From: Trichosphaerium sp. ATCC 40318 | Taxonomy: Eukaryota; Discosea; Flabellinia; Trichosidae | Assembly: GCA_038496445.1 (NCBI GenBank) | Contig: JALMLS010000138.1 | Location: 62,001-126,000, forward strand | Direction of reading: 5' to 3' | DNA: 64,000 nucleotides | Shown: piece after piece, positions 57,801 through 64,000 of the stretch | Layout of the letters: each line of letters starts with the position of its first letter | Numbering within the stretch: position 1 is the stretch's first letter | The notes under the pieces: model-generated | Told to the model about the DNA's origin: nothing | The model's input: only the letters and a program-made list of their open reading frames with translations | The model's database searches: none | Program-made: the position numbers and the translations under genes

Positions 57801-60800
57801 TTTCTTGGTTGTATGCAAACACCTTTTTGCGATGTTTTCTTTCCTGACTTTTTCTCCTTTTAGGCGAATCCACCTAGTGTTGAATTATTCAGTGGACCAA
57901 TCCCTAGAAGCTCGTATACATGGAATGTCACGTTCCCTCCAAGTATTGCAACGGAGACTGCTATAATGTCGTTTGACGGTAGAAACGTTACTGATCTGTC
58001 AAACCCTCCAAACCCACTTCAAAATACTTCAGTATCTCTTACTACGTTAATAATTGATAATGAAGCACCACAATTACTCACAAAGCGTACTATACCTGCT
58101 ACTAGTGGGAGAATAAATTCTCCATTCCAAATAGTAGTAGACTTCTCAGAAAACGTAACAAACGTGTCTCAAGGTAGCGCAATTTTTTTTAGAGTATTTC
58201 TTAAAAAATTCTTGCTTATTCCTTCATAGATAACATGGTACTTTCGGGTACCGCTGCATCTCTTTGCAGTGTTGGAGGAACTTTTGGTGAAGGTATAGGT
58301 TCTTCTTTTACATGGAATGTCAGTTGTCCGCCTTCAATTGAAGGTTCTCTTTCATTTAATGTTGTTCCGGATAATATCACTGATAGTTCTGAGTCACCTT
58401 TTGTATTTAATGGAACACAACCAAACTTTGAGTTGGTTGTAGATACTAGAACACCTGTAATTGTCCCAGGATCGTACGTCATGACTACTTTATGTCTTTT
58501 AACAAACCTCTTTTCTTAATTTTTACTAGGGTGAGACCACCTCTTGGTACTGTTTTGAACTTGAACGCTGATCCTATTTGCTTCAATTTATCAGAGGTAA
58601 GTATTGTGTTGTATTTTATGTTAAAAGTTATTCCTCCTCCTTGATTTGGACACGTGGTTATTGCTCTTCATGACTTACTTTTTTTTTTTGTTTTAGCCAG
58701 TTCAAAACCTCAATAGATCTGATGCTTTGTCTATTATTGGTTCTGGTAATCCTAGTTCTTTAGCATTACCAGTTACTGATGGTGTCATGTATTGCTGGGA
58801 ACCTCAGTGGACTCCTAGTCAACAAGAGAATGTACGGCACATAACCAGTTTGATTTTTTGCGTTTAAGGTTCTTACTTTCGTTTTAGGGTACCGTTACAA
58901 TCAGTGTACCTGATAGTGTTGAGGATTTCGCTTTACCACCTAATGTTGTTGATCCATCTTCTCTTGTTTTTGAGTATACAACAGATTTGAAACCACCAAC
59001 AATAACTTCTGTTGAAACAACACCTCCTGGTTCATCACATGGCTTAGCCTTCCAGATGGCCCTGGAATTCAGTGAGCCTGTTACTGGAATTACGACTGAC
59101 AGTGTACCAAGAATATCTCATACAGGCACGTGTTTTTGAGTATTTCGGTGGCAGGCTTTGTCTTTCAAAACGATTCGAATGGAAAAGTCGTTCTTATTCT
59201 TCTTAAGGCACTTCTGTTGTTAGTACACCTGTGTCTTCTGATGGAGGTAAAAAATGGAGTTTCGCTGTTGAGAGTAGTGCCTTTGGAACAGCTCAAATGT
59301 TCTTTAATGGCTCAGGCGTTACAGATTTATCCGGAAATGCACCTGAAGACTCTTTCCTTACAGCAATTAATATCATAGACACTCTTAATCCTAGAGTTGC
59401 TCTTTTTGGTTGCGAAGAGGAAGTAACTCTTGGTGAAGGACCACATAACTTTACTATACTGTTTTCAAAACCAGTACAACCTCAATTCTCAGCAGAACAT
59501 ATCGATTCTACTGGTACGATTTAGCATTTAGAAACAAAAACATCACTACCTCTTTTTTTCAACTTCTAATTAAAGCCACTTTTTTTGGTGTTATCACAAT
59601 ATTTCACACTACTTGTTGCACTGCTTTAATCGTGTTCAAAACTTGTAGCACGCAATTCAGATTGAAACAGAAAAAGTTTGACTTCTTCTTTTTTTTCTTT
59701 GTTCGACTTTTGCCACGTTTTCTTGTTTAACCTTTTTCTCGTTTTTAGTGCCTTTCACGTATCTTGGTTTTGAAATGAGGACACCTTCTGCTCTTACATT
59801 CACTATTCAATTCAATGAAAGTGCAAAAGATGCGTACTTGACAGTAGGTCATAACGCAAATGCTACAATCACAGATTTCTTTGGAAACAACATTGTTGCA
59901 GCAAATTCTACTCTTTTTGATGTAGACATTGAGCCTATTCGTCTTCTTATTGTTACCCCTGATCTAAATAATGGAAGTACGCCTTCTGAGAGGATCACAG
60001 GAAGTACACCAACGCTCTCATTCACGTTTTCGAAGCCTACAACTTTTTCAGCAAGCGAAATTTCACTGCCTGCAAATAGCTCCCTTTCTCTTGTTTCAGT
60101 CTCTGCTATCACGTCTGATTACATAACTTATGATGTCAGCTTCGAGTTTGATGCTAGCAGTATAGCAACATCAAAACGTGCTTCAGAGCAATCTACGGCA
60201 GTTGACATTGATTACAGTGGAGCAATTCCAAACTCCGGAAGTGGTTCTATTTCCATCAATATTGACCCTGTGGATGTTGTTATGACAACTGTACCTGATT
60301 TATCATCTATAACTACTATTGGTGCTTCTGTTAATGTAACTATGGATTTTGGTAAAGATGTCCCAGCTCCTATTGTACGTTTATCACACGAAACACCATT
60401 CCTGTTATTTTCTTAACTTTTCTTTTTTTAAAGGTGTTTGCTTCTTGCTTTAATGGATCACGTTGGGAAATTGATCTTCATTCTACAGCTCCTAATTCAT
60501 ATTTCACATTCACTACACCTTCTCCGGATTCTTTTGATAGATATGTTTGTGGATTAGTCGAGTTTGAAATAAATTTCGGATACTATGCAAATAGGAAAGA
60601 TGTTAATAGACCTGTTTATGGTGGATATGTCATTGATAATGGTAAACCTGTATTGGATGAATTATCAACAGATCAACCTCAAGGTATTGTAAATGATACT
60701 GTGGTTGTTACACTCGCGTTCAGTGAACCCGTCAATGGATTTGGTCCGGATGACATTGAACTCTTCCGTAAGTTGTTTTTTTTTCTGAATTTTGGTCGTT

Positions 60801-61947
60801 TGTTTTTTGGCTTATTGTTTTCGTTAGCTCTTGGATCTTTTGTTATGGGTATAGAGTCTTCAGATAACCAAACATATGAAGTTACTGTGTTTGTACCAAG
60901 GCCAGAACTTGGTAAAAATGAAACGTTTTCTTTCAGAGTGCTTGGCACTTCTACAGTTGATGAAGCTGGAAACAGCTTTGATGTCTCTGCTGGGACATTC
61001 TCAGTTGTTAATGAACCAATAAAACTGACGCCGATAACTGTACGTCTTTGATACAAACTATCACACCGTCAATACTGACTGACTACCATTAGGGCAATCC
61101 TGACAATGATAACTTCCCTTGGTGGCTTATTATCCTCTTAATCGTGATTATAGTCATTCTGCTTTGTCTTACTTGCTGTCTGTTTGTGTGTTGTTTGTAT
61201 GAGAGAAGACGTCGTAGACGTTGTCCTAAGAAGGGTGAAGAAGAAGAAGATAGTGAAGAAGAAAAGACTCAAGATGCAAACGCAACTAATGAAGTAATGA
61301 GTTCTCAGAAGCATAAGGTTATAAACCCTACTCTTGAGTCTTACTCAACAGAAGTATCAGACGATGATGACGAATTATCAGACTCTATAGATAACTATGA
61401 AACAGCCTCTCACTCATCTGGAATGCCTGGTACGCTTCTTTTTTGAGAAAAATAGTTGGGCGATATTTTCTGGAATTTTACCTGCTTTCTTCATATTTTT
61501 CCTCTTTATTGCCTCGTTTTTTTTTCAAGTACTTATTTTATTGTTACAGCATTTGGCAAAGAACATAATCGTGGATGGGCAAATGGCGTCAGGAATAAGA
61601 GTGACAAGAGTGAGTCTGATGATGCAAGTTTTATGAGTTTTTCAGATTACGATGATGGAGGTCAAAAACAGACAGAGTCTACCTCTCATACAGCAACACA
61701 GGAGAATGACGACTATGAATCTAAGGATTATGATTTATCTCCTGGAGGAGGTCGTAAAGATACGTTTGACATTGATACAAGCGAACAGGTTCAAAGCCAT
61801 GTTACAGAACAAACTAATGATTCACGTGATGACGATGAGGATGTTGATAATGTATCAGATGAGCCTGATTCTTTCAGTGAGTATTCAAATACAGAGGGTG
61901 AGTCTTATGACTCTAAAAATGAATATAGTTCAATGACATATGATTAA
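45872..61947 (+). CDS. Giant type I membrane protein with bacterial-type Ig-like repeats
   Basis: One gene of 16 kb with dozens of small exons. Exons 1-3 (45872-45916, 46014-46050, from 46129) join in phase to give a signal peptide: MNNSERKRRLPITLQ then VIVLILATICL. The ectodomain is built of close to 30 repeats of roughly 110 residues. Each starts with a (V/I)DxxxPxV strand, as in VDTTRPTVSFEP, IDRTQPEI, VDTRKPELVS, followed by FxVxxxFSEPVxxVxxxD, as in VVTLAFSEPVNGFGPDDIEL. This is the layout of bacterial Ig-like domains of the Big_12 type found in large adhesins. Near 61130-61200 a membrane span (WWLIILIVIIVILL) leads into CCLYERRRRRR and an acidic, Ser-rich cytoplasmic tail (EEEEDSEEE) ending at 61947. 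Estimated product 3,300-3,800 residues. Likely a cell-surface adhesion or feeding receptor; that role is inference. Neighbouring Sub2 is divergent. Confidence 0.85.
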
Positions 61948-62476
61948 TTTCATGATTTGTAAAACTGTATCTAATGTACTATTTTGTAAATACAATTTTG
62001 TTTAAACCAAAGTTCTACAATATCTATCTGTGCCATTTGTCTATGCAAGTTATGTTTGAAACAGTGAAGTAATAGAAGTTGACTTGAAGAATATTCAATT
62101 TAACATTAAGATGCACCAGAAAATGCAACGACATTGTCTATTTCTAGTAATTGCAAGACTTTCAAGACTTAGTTCAACATGTATCTATTCTCCAATGTTA
62201 CGGTAAATTATGTTTCGCGATCATATGTCTACTTTGAAAAACCCTGACAGAATCGTGTTGTTTGTTTCGGTATATTGATGACTAATGATCATGGATAACA
62301 AGTGTTGGATTAACGATCATGGAGCAATTGGTGGATTTAGCGAAAAAGAAATGAGGTAAATAGTTTATGATACTTTAGTTCAGTGAATCAGTAGACTTAA
62401 AATCGATGTAAGTGCATTCAAAACCAAATTACAAAACCTCAACCAACAACAAACCTCATCTTCAAACAAACAACAA
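61948..62476. other. Spacer, no gene recognised
   Basis: Contains the 3' UTR of the giant gene and the promoter of the cysteine-rich peptide gene. The last 60 bases are CAA-rich (CAACCAACAACAAACC), probably 5' UTR. Confidence 0.5.
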
Positions 62477-62886
62477 ATGAACACAACAATATTATTCGTT
62501 TTGGTGACTTTGGCATTGATACCAATAGCCTTGACGACCCAATCTAAAGACTCTGAAGAAATGCCAGATATGCATGAAAAGAGATCAACTGAGGTATGTC
62601 GACACTTGCTACTTTTACATTGTATTGTTAATTAACATGCGATTTAGCAAGGACCACTGTTGTGTGGTGAAACATGTGATACAAATGGATGGTGTCCTCC
62701 TGGATGGCGTAAACGTGGTCGTGAAAAGAATGGTCAATGTATGTGAAAAATCAAAGGTTGGTAATTCTTAAATACTTACATACGATAGGTTCAACTGCAT
62801 ACTGCTACCCTGGATCTCCATTGTGCTTTCGTATCAGAAGTGATAAATGGTGTTGCTGGAGTGAAGCTGCATGTGGAAGCTGCTAA
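62477..62886 (+). CDS. Small secreted ten-cysteine peptide, 101 aa (copy 1)
   Basis: Three exons in phase: 62477-62593, 62648-62738, 62789-62886. Residues 1-20 form a signal peptide (MNTTILFVLVTLALIP). An acidic propeptide follows, ending in a Lys-Arg pair (HEKR), a typical processing site. The rest, about 65 residues, has ten cysteines including one Cys-Cys pair (motifs LCGETCDTNGWCPPGW, then SPLCFRIR, KWCCW, CGSC), enough for five disulfides. Such precursors serve as defence peptides, signals or other secreted factors; I cannot say which, and I do not recognise the cysteine spacing. A near-identical inverted copy is at 63636-64000. Intron 1 is the same in both copies while intron 2 differs, so the duplication is recent. 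Confidence 0.85.
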
Positions 62887-62890
62887 GATC
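62477..62890 (+). repeat. Inverted repeat arm, left (peptide gene)
   Basis: Pairs with 63632-64000 on the opposite strand. Similarity stops within a few bases after the stop codon (TAAGATC is shared, then the sequences part). The other end of the pairing lies beyond the window. The spacer is about 740 bases. Confidence 0.85.
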
Positions 62891-62937
62891 TTGCACTCCA
62901 ATAATGTAAAACTAAATAAAGTACCCAAGTTTTACTA

Positions 62938-63330
62938 TTATTCGTTTTCATAGTTTGGTCGCATGGTCAGTTCCAATTTCAACAAGAAAGGTATGTTGTG
63001 AGTCAACCAAATAGACAGCGCATGGCAATATGATTGCCTGTAAAACCAATGAGAGTAGGCAAAATACATTAGCAATCTATGTAATTGAGCTTTAGTAGAA
63101 AACGGTTTACAATAAACGTGAAACACACTGTTCAATCGCTAAAATAATGTTCAACGTAGCGCTAAAATAAAGCAACGCAGACTTACGTTCACTTTTCAAG
63201 CAAGTGACACCACATCCAGGCAGGGCGTGGCATCCAAATGTTACAACAACATATGGTGATAGAGCGAATGGTATAGCCACGTTTAATTCGCAAAACAGCA
63301 CTAGTCCAGGCCATAACCGAAGGCAATGAT
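62938..63330 (-). CDS. Possible small gene between the inverted copies
   Basis: On the minus strand, two open stretches join in phase through an intron GTAAGTCTGC...TTTTAG: an upstream part with FALSPYVVVTFGCHALPGCG and a downstream part (LNSVFHVYCKPFSTKAQLH, LLKLELTMRPNYENE) ending at TAA at 62938. The upstream part contains three closely spaced cysteines. No convincing start codon was found, and another frame of the same exon is also open. It occupies the loop of the inverted repeat. Real coding status is uncertain. Confidence 0.25.
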
Positions 63331-63631
63331 TGTCACCTCCTTTTTGTCCTTATGCCATTGAGTGCTACCTTGGTATTCCAATCTAATTAGCTCAGTGAGT
63401 AAACTATGAGCATAAGAAGTAAGTCAACTATTTTTTGTTGGCAAGTATTGAGCCGACCCATTTTTCTGTAGTGATTGAGAATGTAATAGTCCATTGGCCG
63501 AAGAATTGTGACTGATATTTATGCTTCATTTTGATACAACAAGTTAGTTAGTAAACTGTAGTCTGATTCTACTTGTTAGCACGTTTATTGATTCTTTACA
63601 ATGATAATTGGTACAACAAGTATGGCTTTGC

Positions 63632-64000
63632 GATCTTAGCAGCTTCCACATGCAGCTTCACTCCAGCAACACCATTTATCACTTCTGATGCGAAAGCACA
63701 ATGGAGATCCAGGGTAGCAGTATGCAGTTGAACCTAATAAAGGTTAGTACTAAGAAGTTACCTACCAACCTTTGATTTTCACGTACATTGACCATTCTTT
63801 TCACGACCACGTTTACGCCATCCAGGAGGGCACCATCCATTTGTATCACATGTTTCACCACACAATAATGGTCCTTGCTAAATCGCATGTTAATTAACAA
63901 TACAATGTAAAAGTAGCAAGTGTCGACATACCTCAGTTGATCTCTTTTCATGCATATCTGGCATTTCTTCAGAGTCTTTAGATTGGGTCGTCAAGGCAAT
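63632..64000 (-). repeat. Inverted repeat arm, right (peptide gene), cut by window end
   Basis: Reverse-complement partner of 62477-62890, running past the window edge. Confidence 0.85.
63636..64000 (-). CDS. Small secreted ten-cysteine peptide (copy 2, 5' end cut by window)
   Basis: Minus strand: exon 1 from beyond the window to 63932, exon 2 63877-63787, exon 3 63733-63636. The visible sequence starts inside the signal peptide. The coding sequence is almost identical to copy 1, with mostly silent changes, and all ten cysteines are kept. Intron 1 is identical to that of copy 1, intron 2 has diverged in length and sequence although its GTACGT donor and TTAG acceptor still work. Both copies look functional. 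Expression from two divergent promoters facing away from each other's loop is implied by the orientation. Confidence 0.85.

Noticed and set aside
59849-60112. Minus-strand open frames inside the giant gene (also near 54667-55032 and 60679-61056)
   Set aside because: They mirror Ser/Thr/Val-rich repeats on the coding strand and have no independent support.
1-64000. Bacterial or viral origin of the window
   Set aside because: Spliced housekeeping genes (CSE1, Sub2, eIF3f) with consistent introns show a nuclear genome, even though the F-box/LRR repeats resemble some giant-virus proteins.

Overview
This is nuclear DNA of a unicellular eukaryote. It is AT-rich, the genes are cut by many short GT-AG introns (mostly about 35 to 130 bases, T-rich, ending in CTAG, TTAG or CAG), the stop codons are standard, and several genes are core eukaryotic ones: exportin-2/CSE1, a UAP56/Sub2 RNA helicase, eIF3f, a transportin-3-like karyopherin and a TraB-domain protein. 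I cannot name the organism. The many F-box proteins with leucine-rich repeats, plus glycoside hydrolase and adhesin-like genes, fit a free-living protist such as an amoeba. No rRNA, tRNA or CRISPR was seen.

Layout. 1-1305: 5' part of a transportin-3/Mtr10-like gene, minus strand. 1603-9260: lineage-specific genes, two unknown helical proteins, two F-box genes and decayed fragments. 9972-19090: a housekeeping block with a TraB-family protein that has a probable mitochondrial presequence (minus), exportin-2 (plus, 20 exons) and a two-membrane-span protein resembling the BAM part of MULAN. 20449-40533: an accessory, heavily rearranged block. It holds an inverted pair of unknown paralogs, a GH10 xylanase broken into two convergent halves, an F-box gene whose 3' part has been copied into an RCC1-repeat gene, F-box/LRR genes in several stages of decay, and a 2.1-2.2 kb inverted repeat carrying an intact and a decayed copy of a secreted-protein gene. 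41375-45437: eIF3f and Sub2/UAP56, both minus. 45872-61947: one very large gene for a type I membrane protein with close to 30 bacterial-type Ig-like repeats. 62477-64000: two near-identical genes for a small secreted ten-cysteine peptide in inverted orientation.

How it fits together. CSE1, the transportin-like protein and Sub2 serve nuclear transport and mRNA export, and eIF3f serves translation initiation. The F-box genes would feed substrates to SCF ubiquitin ligases; their LRRs evolve fast and many copies are dead. The giant Ig-like protein, the cysteine-rich peptides, the duplicated secreted protein and the former xylanase point to cell-surface and environmental functions.

Two window-wide signals deserve attention. 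The palindrome CACGTG is far more frequent than base composition predicts and occurs in exons, introns and spacers alike. Several genes, including CSE1, are open only if one base is added or removed, often in a homopolymer run, so some apparent pseudogenes may be assembly errors. Exon models were built by hand from splice signals, reading phase and family resemblance.
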